A stretch of DNA of 33,964 nucleotides from Bacteroidota bacterium. GTDB taxonomy: Bacteria; Bacteroidota; Bacteroidia; Chitinophagales; Chitinophagaceae. Below are positions 8,643-15,876 of the stretch, piece after piece. The position numbers and the translations under genes are program-made. Where the stretch lies: assembly GCA_018267915.1 (NCBI GenBank), contig JAFDXN010000059.1, forward strand, positions 68,655 to 102,618, written 5' to 3'. Every line of letters begins with the position of its first letter. Within the stretch, counting starts at the first letter, position 1. The notes beneath the pieces were generated by a model. That model was given only the letters and a program-made list of their open reading frames with translations. It did not search any database and was not told where the DNA came from.

Positions 8643-9773
8643 CTACTGAACATATTCGTCAGGATATACAGCATTCCAATGGATATTTTCACCACCCTTA
8701 CCGAAGCCGAAGAGTTTATTGAGCGCCATATTGAGCCCAAACTCGTTATACGCGCCCGCCGAGGAGTAATAAACCCGCGAATAATGTACCTGGAATTTGT
8801 TGAGATTGATCCCCGCTCCAAATGCGAAGCCGGCCATTGCCGTATGGTCCTTCACCCCAAGCTCTGAACGGTGCAGATGGTTGTAAGAAGCCATGAGCGC
8901 TATACGTTTGCCCAATGTGAACTCCGCACCGAAGATGAAATGGCGGAATAACTTATCAGCGAAGTAGCTTTTCTTTTTTGTGCTTGTATCAGCGCCGTTC
9001 AATATGCTGGTTTGCACGTCAGCAGGGTTATCATACCGTATATCCCACTCATAAAGATGATGAATGGTGGCAAAGAAACGAAGCGGCAAATGCTTGAATT
9101 GCTTGGTGATGCCGATCTGCAGATCAAATGGTAACGGCTCACTGTTTCCCGGACTATAACTATGCAGCGTAAAGCCCATATTCTTTGCAGTTATACCCAC
9201 ATCTACAAGCGCATTGCTATCAAAAAAATTAACCCCCACGTCCGCCAGTACCGCGCTTGCCTTCACGTCATAAAGCATGGAGTGCGCCCATTTCAGCGTT
9301 GCACCATAACGCCAGTGTTGGCCGTAGCTGCGCGATGCAGCCAGCGATATAGCGTAGTCATTGGCATGGAAATCGCCATATTGATTGCCTATGTCGTCCG
9401 TTTGCGTAAAAGTGCCGTAGTTGATGTATTGTACGCCGAATGCGAAAGCCGTTTTAAGTTTTTCAACGTTGTAGCCATACTGCAGGTTCATGATACCGAT
9501 ACCCGCATAATAGACATTGTAGTTGAGGCCTAGCTGGTTGTGCAGGGCCGGCCGCATCAGCGCAGGATTTTGAAAAGCAAAAGCGATATCCTCGTCGGTG
9601 GCCGATACATTCATACCGCCGAAGCCAGAGACATGTGGCGAGTTAGACAGGCGAAGAAACTCCATTGCGCGCTCCCCACCTGTTACCTGTGCACCGGCGG
9701 TGCCTGCCAGGCAGCAAAGGGCAACAATACCGATCCATTTTTTCAATACCATACGCCTACTAAAACGCTTCAT
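8643..9773 (-). CDS. porQ: Type IX secretion system protein PorQ
   Basis: A 376-aa outer-membrane beta-barrel-type protein of the PorQ family, a T9SS component acting with the PorU/PorV-type attachment machinery. After a signal peptide (about residues 1-28, ending GTAGA) comes the diagnostic N-terminal region FLRLSNSPHVSGFGG, then DEDIAFAFQNPAL. The remainder is alternating beta-strands with frequent GYxY and aromatic residues. The gene follows fabI by 19 nt on the same strand, suggesting one transcript. The ATG at 9773 precedes a positively charged stretch; a later Met (residue 9) is an alternative. The window also encodes three T9SS cargo proteins, so the system is in use. Confidence 0.88.
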   Translation of the reverse strand: MKRFSRRMVLKKWIGIVALCCLAGTAGAQVTGGERAMEFLRLSNSPHVSGFGGMNVSATDEDIAFAFQNPALMRPALHNQLGLNYNVYYAGIGIMNLQYGYNVEKLKTAFAFGVQYINYGTFTQTDDIGNQYGDFHANDYAISLAASRSYGQHWRYGATLKWAHSMLYDVKASAVLADVGVNFFDSNALVDVGITAKNMGFTLHSYSPGNSEPLPFDLQIGITKQFKHLPLRFFATIHHLYEWDIRYDNPADVQTSILNGADTSTKKKSYFADKLFRHFIFGAEFTLGKRIALMASYNHLHRSELGVKDHTAMAGFAFGAGINLNKFQVHYSRVYYSSAGAYNEFGLNMALNKLFGFGKGGENIHWNAVYPDEYVQ

Positions 9774-9792
9774 GTTTTCAAATATTGCTTGT

Positions 9793-10623
9793 CTAGCCCT
9801 GTGCAGCTGCTTTTTGTTCGTCCTCTACGATCGCACCGCTCACGCCTGTCATCGAGAAGCCACCATCGTGGAAGAGGTTTTGCATGGTGATCATCCGGGT
9901 ATAGTCGCTGAACAGTGTAACGCAGAAATTAGCGCAGTCGTCGGCGCTGGCATTACCCAGTGGCGACATTTTCTCCGCGTAGCTCAGGAAAACATCAAAT
10001 CCCGATACGCCTGAACCGGCCGTTGTAACCGTAGGTGATTGCGAAACCGTATTTACACGTACTTTCTTCTTAAAACCGTAATAGTAACCGAAGCTGCGGG
10101 TGATACTTTCCAGCAGCGCTTTCGCATCCGCCATATCATTGTAACCGGGGAAGGTACGTTGCGCTGCGATATAGCTGAGCGCTACAACGGAAGACCATTC
10201 ATTGAGCGCATCCAGCTTCATAGCAGTCTGAAGCACCCTGTGAAGTGATAAGCCACTGATATCTAACGTTTTATGGAAATTTTCGTAATTGGTGTCAGTA
10301 TATTCTATGCTCTTACGGACATTCGGGCTCATGCCTATAGAATGCAACACAAAGTCTACTTTGCCGCCAAATGCTTCCATACTTTTTTGGTAAAGGTTTT
10401 CCAGGTCGGGTAGCGAAGTAGCATCCGCAGGTATCACAGGGGCATCTCCACAAAGTTTGGAGAGTTCATTGATCTTCCCCATCCGCAGCGCGATCGGCGC
10501 ATTGGTAAGCACTATTTGTGCCCCTTCGGCATAAGCCGCCAGTGCCGTTTTCCATGCTATAGAACGCTCATCCAGCGCACCGAATATGATCCCTTTTTTG
10601 CCTTTTAACAATTGACTGGCCAT
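9793..10623 (-). CDS. fabI: Enoyl-[acyl-carrier-protein] reductase (NADH), FabI
   Basis: A 276-aa short-chain dehydrogenase-type enzyme that performs the last reduction of each fatty-acid elongation cycle in the cytoplasm. The N-terminal nucleotide motif GIIFGALDERSIAW matches the FabI variant of the Rossmann glycine loop. The catalytic set is in place: Tyr151 and the Y-x6-K pair Tyr161/Lys168 in SYIAAQRTFPGYNDMADAK. The C-terminal segment LFHDGGFSMTGV is typical. Length fits the family (about 260 residues). It is the first gene of a fabI-porQ unit. Its upstream spacer has no perfect -7 box; TACTTTTA about 26 nt upstream is one base off. Confidence 0.95.
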   Translation of the reverse strand: MASQLLKGKKGIIFGALDERSIAWKTALAAYAEGAQIVLTNAPIALRMGKINELSKLCGDAPVIPADATSLPDLENLYQKSMEAFGGKVDFVLHSIGMSPNVRKSIEYTDTNYENFHKTLDISGLSLHRVLQTAMKLDALNEWSSVVALSYIAAQRTFPGYNDMADAKALLESITRSFGYYYGFKKKVRVNTVSQSPTVTTAGSGVSGFDVFLSYAEKMSPLGNASADDCANFCVTLFSDYTRMITMQNLFHDGGFSMTGVSGAIVEDEQKAAAQG

Positions 10624-10960
10624 AGCTCATTAAATTAATGTCGGTAAAAGTAAAAAAATTGGCTGACGCTTCGGCAATTCAACGCGCCTAAATGCCAACA
10701 TGCCATAAATCATTATTAATTAATGATTTTTTCATGCCTATAATTCATCAGATGTCAGTTGGTTTTCGTCCAATGAGAATAGCCTTTGGTCGGATTGTTT
10801 CCAACCGAACCAATGGTTTGGCTACTTTCGATTTTGAATTTAAGAACGCTCCAGCCCCTGTAAGCCCTTAGGGCGCTGAAAAAACACCCAACATCCCGCT
10901 TCGCGGGATGTTCCTTTTCCGGCTCATCCTGCCGTACTTTAGGGCCCAATCAACGACGTT
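10624..10960. other. Gene-free structured spacer (337 bp), possible small RNA
   Basis: No credible protein gene occupies this divergent spacer. It contains an AT-only hairpin with a T-run (AAATCATTA at 10707-10715, TAATGATTT at 10721-10729, then TTT). An imperfect stem follows around 10781-10823: AGCC pairs with GGCT, TTGGT with ACCAA, and CGG with CCG across one bulged A. A strong terminator-like hairpin lies at 10890-10912. This resembles a short stand-alone transcript of about 150 nt on the plus strand, but no known RNA family was recognised. The 64-aa minus-strand ORF here runs across these hairpins and is not supported. Confidence 0.35.
10890..10912. terminator. Intrinsic-terminator-like hairpin without an obvious upstream gene
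   Basis: A perfect 10-bp stem (AACATCCCGC, GCGGGATGTT) has a 3-nt TTC loop. It is followed on the plus strand by CCTTTTCC, and on the minus strand by GGGTGTTTTTTC. It ends 48 nt before the ATG of the DUF4440-like gene. No gene on either strand ends nearby, so it terminates an unannotated transcript or attenuates the downstream gene. Confidence 0.6.
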
Positions 10961-11386
10961 ATGAGACATTTACTTCTTATTTGCATATTGCTTTCATCTG
11001 CTTCAGCCTTTGCAACTGACAAGGATGATGTGGCAAAGATCAAGCGCATGCTCGCTGCACAAGTAGAACAGTGGAACAAAGGCAGCATTGAAGGCTACAT
11101 GCATGGCTACTGGGAAAGTGACAGCCTGCTATTCATCGGTTCCAAAGGTCCGCGTTACGGTTATAAAGCCACCTTAGACAAATACAAGCAAGCTTATCCC
11201 GATAAAGCCCACATGGGTAAGCTGACATCGACCATTACAGAATTCCGAGAGCTCTCTGCAGATTATTATTTCATTGTCGGCAAATGGGCCCTTGAGCGGA
11301 TTGCAGGAAATGTTGCCGGTGACTATACCTTGTTGATCAGGAAGATAAAAGGAAAATGGGTTATTGTGGTCGATCACAGCTCATAA
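10961..11386 (+). CDS. Secreted DUF4440/SnoaL-like (NTF2-fold) protein
   Basis: A 141-aa exported protein. Residues 1-18 form a signal peptide (ending SAFA). The mature part fits the DUF4440/SnoaL-like NTF2 fold: a first helix with KRMLAAQVEQWNKGSIEGYM, then YWESDSLLFIGSKGP, a helix with KATLDKYKQAYPD, and the terminal strands YYFIVGKWALER and GKWVIVVDHSS. Members bind small ligands or act as minor enzymes; no catalytic residues can be named here. The stop codon is one base from the stop of the convergent lipoprotein gene. The terminator-like hairpin 48 nt upstream could regulate it. Confidence 0.75.
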   Translation: MRHLLLICILLSSASAFATDKDDVAKIKRMLAAQVEQWNKGSIEGYMHGYWESDSLLFIGSKGPRYGYKATLDKYKQAYPDKAHMGKLTSTITEFRELSADYYFIVGKWALERIAGNVAGDYTLLIRKIKGKWVIVVDHSS

Positions 11387-11387
11387 A

Positions 11388-11876
11388 CTATTTTTTTCCG
11401 TAAAAATCGTAATTGGTATGTGAGTTCGACCAAGTCGTGAAAATATTCATGTACATGCTATCTTGCTGATTATAATAATACACGTTATAGACCAAAGGGG
11501 AAAACAATTTACTATTCCAGCCAATGAATGACATGTCGGCGCGCTTAGATGAATCAACAGGGTTTTGCTGCCGGAAAATGGTATCGACGGTGTTGCTATT
11601 TCCCCAGCGGATCACCATCGTATTGCTATCCGTTAAGGTAATAACATAGTGTGAGTTGTATGCCGTATCCTTGCTATGATTACCACCCATATCGCTATAT
11701 TCTGTTACCAACATACCGGTATAACTTCCCGAAAAATGCACACTGTCGTTCCAAAATGCTGAATGAGCTATACTGTCGCGATTTTTAGGAGCAGTAGCAC
11801 TGGAAGTTTTCCGACATGATGTCCCGCCAATGCACATAAATAACACAATGATTAATGTCAAAAAACGCATCAGCAA
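11388..11876 (-). CDS. Predicted lipoprotein, unknown function
   Basis: A 162-aa protein of unrecognised family. The hydrophobic N-terminus ends in the lipobox-like GTSC, giving Cys21 as the lipidated residue, followed by RKTSSA. The mature part is rich in Ser, Asp, Asn and Tyr with beta-strand character (FSGSYTGMLVTEY, HYVITLTDSNTMVIRW, YNVYYYNQQDSMYM). This pattern is common in small periplasmic or outer-membrane lipoproteins of Bacteroidota. It starts 51 nt after the end of rho on the same strand with no terminator between, so readthrough from rho is possible. No similarity to the two lipoproteins at 31.7-33.4 kb was seen beyond the signal region. Confidence 0.7.
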   Translation of the reverse strand: MLMRFLTLIIVLFMCIGGTSCRKTSSATAPKNRDSIAHSAFWNDSVHFSGSYTGMLVTEYSDMGGNHSKDTAYNSHYVITLTDSNTMVIRWGNSNTVDTIFRQQNPVDSSKRADMSFIGWNSKLFSPLVYNVYYYNQQDSMYMNIFTTWSNSHTNYDFYGKK

Positions 11877-11927
11877 ATACCGGGTTTTGTGATACTATTG
11901 TTAATCAGATATACTTCTTTTCCACAG

Positions 11928-13589
11928 TTACTTATTCATCGTTGCAAGGAACTCCTCATTGCTCTTCGTCCCTTTCATTTGCTGCAGCAGGAAGTTCATC
12001 GCTTCATCGGTATTCATATCCGAAATGTGATTACGCAGCAGCCACATCTTGTTTTGAACGTCTTTCTCCAGCAGCAGGTCGTCGCGGCGGGTTGAAGATG
12101 ATGTGATATCGATAGCGGGGAATACACGCTTGTTGGCCAGGCGCCGATCGAGTTGCAATTCCATATTACCCGTACCCTTGAATTCTTCAAAGATCACTTC
12201 GTCCATTTTAGAACCTGTATCGATCAGTGCAGTAGCCAGTATAGTAAGCGAACCGCCGTTTTCTATTTTACGGGCAGCACCGAAGAACTGCTTGGGCTTT
12301 TGCATGGCATTAGCTTCCACACCGCCACTCAATACCTTACCGCTCGCGGGGGCCACAGTATTGTGGGCACGTGCCAGGCGCGTAATAGAATCAAGCAGTA
12401 TCACCACGTCGTGGCCTACTTCTACAAGACGCTTGGCTTTTTGCAAAGCTATCGTAGACACTTTCACGTGTTTATCAGCAGGTTCGTCGAATGTAGATGC
12501 GATAACTTCCGCATTTACACTGCGCTGCATATCGGTAACTTCCTCGGGGCGTTCGTCCACCAGTACTATCATCAGGTAGCACTCAGGATGGTTTCGAGCT
12601 ATAGCATTAGCCACTTCCTTTAGCAGCATGGTTTTACCCGTTTTTGGTTGTGCCACTATCAGGCCACGCTGTCCTTTACCTATCGGGGTAAAGAGATCCA
12701 TAATACGCGTGCTGTAGTTATTGCTTGTCGAAGTGAGGTTCAGCTTTTCAAATGGGAACAGCGGCGTCAGGTAATCGAAGGGCACGCGGTCGCGTATCTC
12801 ATCGGGCAGTTTGCCATTGATGGTTTCCACTTTCAGGAGTGCAAAATACTTCTCGCCTTCTTTCGGTGGGCGCACGCTACCACGCACTGTGTCGCCGGTT
12901 TTCAGACCGAATAGTTTTATCTGTGACGGGGACACATATATGTCATCGGGAGAGCTGAGATAATTATAGTCGCTGCTGCGCAGGAAGCCGTAACCATCCT
13001 GCATCATTTCCAGCACACCCTCACTTACTACAACACCGTCAAATTCCACGTTGAAATTATTAGGTTGCTGCTGCTGGTCGCGGCGGTAGCGGTTGCCGCC
13101 CTGCTGTTGATGTTGTGGCCTTTGCGGTGCGGGCGCTTCTGCTTCAGCCATTGGGGGCTGTTCCTGGCTATCATCCATGGATGGCATAATGATACCCGAA
13201 GCTTCTTCTGTCATGGAATCCCCGGTCTCTTCTGTGGCTTCCTCAGCACCTTCGCTAGCAACAGCGAAATCTTCGATCGCCGGTTTGCGGCTGCGATGGT
13301 GCTTTTTGTCTTCTTCTTCAGGTACGCTTTCAGCGGCTTTTGCTGGCCGCGGGGTATTATGGCCCACTTTTTCTACCGGTGCGGCATCGGTCTTGGGCTT
13401 GCGGCCCCTGCGTTTTTTGGGCTCGTCTTCTGCTGCTGCACCGCCGGCGTTAATTGCCTGCTGGTCTAGTATCTTGTAGATAAGTGTTTGCTTATCCAGT
13501 TTTTTTGCGTTGTTGATGTTCAGGTTTTCGGCTACATCTATTAGCTCCGGAACGAGCATGTCGTTCAATTGCAAAATGTCGTAAGGCAT
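11928..13589 (-). CDS. rho: Transcription termination factor Rho with long disordered insertion
   Basis: A 553-aa hexameric RNA-dependent ATPase that terminates transcription. Residues 1-45 match the Rho N-terminal helical domain (MLVPELIDVAENLNI). Residues about 50-180 are a low-complexity insertion, basic with KKRRGRKPK at its start, acidic in the middle and Gln-rich near its end. The RNA-binding cold-shock-like domain follows (GYGFLRSSDYNYL, about 200-270). The ATPase core has Walker A AQPKTGKT, VLVDERPEEVTDM, VILLDSITRLARA and the Q/R-loop SGGVEANA. E. coli Rho is 419 aa, and the extra length is almost all in the insertion. A comparable disordered region in Bacteroides thetaiotaomicron Rho is reported to drive condensate formation. 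The gene appears monocistronic; a lipoprotein gene follows. Confidence 0.97.
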   Translation of the reverse strand: MPYDILQLNDMLVPELIDVAENLNINNAKKLDKQTLIYKILDQQAINAGGAAAEDEPKKRRGRKPKTDAAPVEKVGHNTPRPAKAAESVPEEEDKKHHRSRKPAIEDFAVASEGAEEATEETGDSMTEEASGIIMPSMDDSQEQPPMAEAEAPAPQRPQHQQQGGNRYRRDQQQQPNNFNVEFDGVVVSEGVLEMMQDGYGFLRSSDYNYLSSPDDIYVSPSQIKLFGLKTGDTVRGSVRPPKEGEKYFALLKVETINGKLPDEIRDRVPFDYLTPLFPFEKLNLTSTSNNYSTRIMDLFTPIGKGQRGLIVAQPKTGKTMLLKEVANAIARNHPECYLMIVLVDERPEEVTDMQRSVNAEVIASTFDEPADKHVKVSTIALQKAKRLVEVGHDVVILLDSITRLARAHNTVAPASGKVLSGGVEANAMQKPKQFFGAARKIENGGSLTILATALIDTGSKMDEVIFEEFKGTGNMELQLDRRLANKRVFPAIDITSSSTRRDDLLLEKDVQNKMWLLRNHISDMNTDEAMNFLLQQMKGTKSNEEFLATMNK

Positions 13590-13783
13590 GCTTGATTTTT
13601 TTCTAAAGGATTGAGTTCTCTACTTAAAAAAATGACTTATTTGATAAAACTTTCTCTGACTTAATTCCTGAAAAAACCGGTCAAATGGAAATGGAAAAAT
13701 TTCAGAAACTGAATGAAAGGACGGAACTGCTTTAGCTCCTGTAATGCAAGATTACAAATGTTTTTGTTAATAAACCAAAAAAA

Positions 13784-14776
13784 TTAAGCTTTTTTGATGC
13801 CGGTCTGCAAAAACGCAGCACTCATATTGCTTATCGTCTCATGTATGGGGGTGTAAGAAAATGCAGGAAAAAAACTGCGGAATTTCGTGTTGTCATAATA
13901 GCTGTGCTTCTGGGCGATCTCCGCGCTTTCCCGGGTTATTATCGATGGTTTTCCGGTGAGCAAACGCCTTAATCCATATGCCCTCCAAGTAAGGCCCGAC
14001 AGGAATCTACCTGCCTCAATTCGTGGTGCTCTGCGATTGAGCGCTCCCGCCATCATGGTGAAGATCTCTTTAAACGAGTAATTGCCTGCACTGAGTATGA
14101 ATCGCTCATCTGATATGTTGCTTTGCATCAGCATCACGACCGCTTTTACTACATCATGCACGTCCACCCAGCTTGTAACCCCGGGTGTATAAAAAGGAAA
14201 CTGCTTGTACACGATCTTCATAATGTGGGCAGAACCATCATGCCAGCTATTCGTTTCGCCCAATATGGTACCCGGGTTCACGACGGCTGCATTAAGGCCT
14301 TCACCTATACCTCTCCATACCTCCATTTCGGCCAGGTACTTACTCAAACCATATCCCGAGTTGTACTTGCTTTCTTCCCAGGCCTCATCCTCATTTATTT
14401 CCTTTTTCACATCTTCCGATCTGCCCAGCGCAGCTATAGAGCTCACGTACACCAGCTTTTCAATATCCTGTTCCAATGCCTGGTTCACGATATTTGCAGT
14501 CGCCTCTACATTAAAGTGGATCATTTCCTCTTTCCGTTTCGGGTCGAAAGAGATGATCGCGGCACAGTGATACACATGCGTGATGTCCTTCATGGCCTCT
14601 GCCACTTCGTACACATCCAGCAGGTCATATTTCTGCCAGTTAATGCCGGGCAAATCTTTCAGATCGTCACCCGGTGCGTTATTGTTATAAAGCGCGCGAA
14701 CTCGTTCACCCTGCGCCGATAAGGCCCGAACCAGGTGTTGTCCTAAAAAGCCACTTGCACCTGTTACAAGCACCAT
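13784..14776 (-). CDS. Extended SDR, NAD(P)-dependent epimerase/dehydratase-like protein
   Basis: A 330-aa Rossmann-fold oxidoreductase. The nucleotide-binding motif TGASGFLG (residues 5-12) is at the very N-terminus. The catalytic triad of extended SDRs is present: Ser113 in VYVSSIAALGR, Tyr142 and Lys146 in YGLSK. The family includes dihydroflavonol-reductase-like and sugar-nucleotide epimerase-like enzymes; the substrate cannot be told. The start is 3 nt after the pheS stop on the same strand, so it is translated from a pheS-SDR message. Co-location with pheS says little about its role. The next gene downstream, rho, has its own 194-bp upstream spacer. Confidence 0.88.
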   Translation of the reverse strand: MVLVTGASGFLGQHLVRALSAQGERVRALYNNNAPGDDLKDLPGINWQKYDLLDVYEVAEAMKDITHVYHCAAIISFDPKRKEEMIHFNVEATANIVNQALEQDIEKLVYVSSIAALGRSEDVKKEINEDEAWEESKYNSGYGLSKYLAEMEVWRGIGEGLNAAVVNPGTILGETNSWHDGSAHIMKIVYKQFPFYTPGVTSWVDVHDVVKAVVMLMQSNISDERFILSAGNYSFKEIFTMMAGALNRRAPRIEAGRFLSGLTWRAYGLRRLLTGKPSIITRESAEIAQKHSYYDNTKFRSFFPAFSYTPIHETISNMSAAFLQTGIKKA

Positions 14777-14779
14777 TCC

Positions 14780-15805
14780 TTATATCGATTGGAATTGTTT
14801 TAAGAAACGCACATCATTTTGCGAGTACAGGCGGAGATCATTCACCTGGTATTTGATTTGGGTAATACGCTCAACGCCCATACCAAATGCAAAACCGGTA
14901 TACACTTCAGGATCGATATCGAAGTTGCGAAGCATATTGGGATGCACCATACCACAGCCCAGTATTTCCACCCATCCGGTATGCTTGCACAGGCTGCAGC
15001 CCTTACCACCACAAACCGTGCAGGATATATCCATTTCGGCACTTGGCTCTGTAAAAGGGAAGTAAGATGGACGGAAACGCAGTTTGGTGTCTGCGCCGAA
15101 CATCTCTGTAACAAAATAGTAAAGCGTTTGCTTCAGATCAGCGAACGACACATTCTTATCAACATACAAGCCTTCACATTGATGGAAGAAACAGTGTGCC
15201 CTCGCCGATATCGTCTCATTACGATACACCCTGCCAGGGCATATTACCCGCACAGGCAAGGGGTGGCTTTCCATGATGCGTGCCTGCACGGATGATGTAT
15301 GCGTGCGCAACACCCAATCGGGATTTTGGGATACGTAGAATGTATCCTGCATGTCGCGGGCAGTATGGTTTTCCGGCATATTCAGCGAGGTAAAGTTGTG
15401 CCAGTCATCCTCTATTTCAGGGCCGGTAGCAACGCTAAAACCGATCTTTTCAAAGATCGATACGATCTCGTTCTCCACCATCCGGATCGGGTGGCGTGTG
15501 CCTATTGGCAACGCGGTCCCTGGTAATGTTATGTCAACAGCAGGGCCGGCGCTTTTTCCGCCTTGCTGCAGGTGTTGAAAAGCTTCATATTTACCTTCAG
15601 CCAGTTGCTTGAAAGCATTAAGTACCTGGCCGGCTTCCTTTTTTTGCTCGGCAGGCACGTTTTTCATCTCCCCAAATATCATCTTCACAATGCCTTTTGT
15701 GCCAAGGTATTTGATACGGTAGGCTTCCAGTTCTGCCGCATCCGCCGGGTTAAAGGCATTGATCTCCTGTTCGTGTATTTTTATCTGTTCCTGTAAGGAT
15801 TGCAT
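14780..15805 (-). CDS. pheS: Phenylalanine--tRNA ligase alpha subunit
   Basis: The cytoplasmic class II synthetase subunit that forms the catalytic half of the PheST heterotetramer charging tRNA-Phe. The N-terminal coiled coil contains YLGTKGIVKMIFGEM. The core has GTRHPIRMVENEIVSIF, the motif 2 loop RVYRNETISARAHCFFHQ, and motif 3 AFGMGVERITQIKY. A four-cysteine cluster CTVCGGKGCSLC precedes the GWVEILGCGMVHP segment, as in many bacterial PheS. The ATG at 15805 is preferred over an in-frame TTG at 15814, because the TTG overlaps a perfect -7 box (15812-15819). That leaves an almost leaderless message. pheT is not in the window, so the subunits are encoded apart. Confidence 0.96.
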   Translation of the reverse strand: MQSLQEQIKIHEQEINAFNPADAAELEAYRIKYLGTKGIVKMIFGEMKNVPAEQKKEAGQVLNAFKQLAEGKYEAFQHLQQGGKSAGPAVDITLPGTALPIGTRHPIRMVENEIVSIFEKIGFSVATGPEIEDDWHNFTSLNMPENHTARDMQDTFYVSQNPDWVLRTHTSSVQARIMESHPLPVRVICPGRVYRNETISARAHCFFHQCEGLYVDKNVSFADLKQTLYYFVTEMFGADTKLRFRPSYFPFTEPSAEMDISCTVCGGKGCSLCKHTGWVEILGCGMVHPNMLRNFDIDPEVYTGFAFGMGVERITQIKYQVNDLRLYSQNDVRFLKQFQSI

Positions 15806-15811
15806 ATTGGG

Positions 15812-15819
15812 CAAAGATA
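15812..15819 (-). promoter_or_regulatory. -7 promoter element of pheS
   Basis: The minus strand reads TATCTTTG, an exact match to TAnnTTTG, followed by CCCAAT and then the ATG at 15805. Transcription would start at or within a few bases of the start codon. No clear TTTG was found at -33. Confidence 0.5.
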
Positions 15820-15864
15820 GGGAATGGCCTTTATGTGCGGTCGGGGCGGTTGACGTTTTTTTTA

Positions 15865-15872
15865 CATCTTTG
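15865..15872 (+). promoter_or_regulatory. Putative -7 element of the first GT39-like gene
   Basis: CATCTTTG is one base off TAnnTTTG and is followed by CCTG and the ATG at 15877. The arrangement mirrors the divergent pheS promoter 45 bp away, which shares the string ATCTTTGCC. A TTGAC lies upstream, but the spacing is shorter than usual for a -33 box. Confidence 0.35.
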
Positions 15873-15876
15873 CCTG

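Noticed and set aside
10755..10949. A 64-aa minus-strand ORF in the fabI/DUF4440 spacer
   Set aside because: It runs through the terminator-grade hairpin at 10890-10912 and the imperfect stem, and its translation shows no domain or signal.
13740..13756. TGTAAT/ATTACA hairpin as a terminator for the pheS-SDR operon
   Set aside because: Only a 6-bp AT-rich stem, and on the minus strand it is followed by GGAGCT rather than a U-tract.
15814..15834. TTG at 15814 as the start of pheS and ATG at 15835 as the start of the GT39-like gene
   Set aside because: The TTG lies in a perfect -7 box and a better ATG follows after 9 nt. The ATG at 15835 adds 14 residues that are absent from the paralog.
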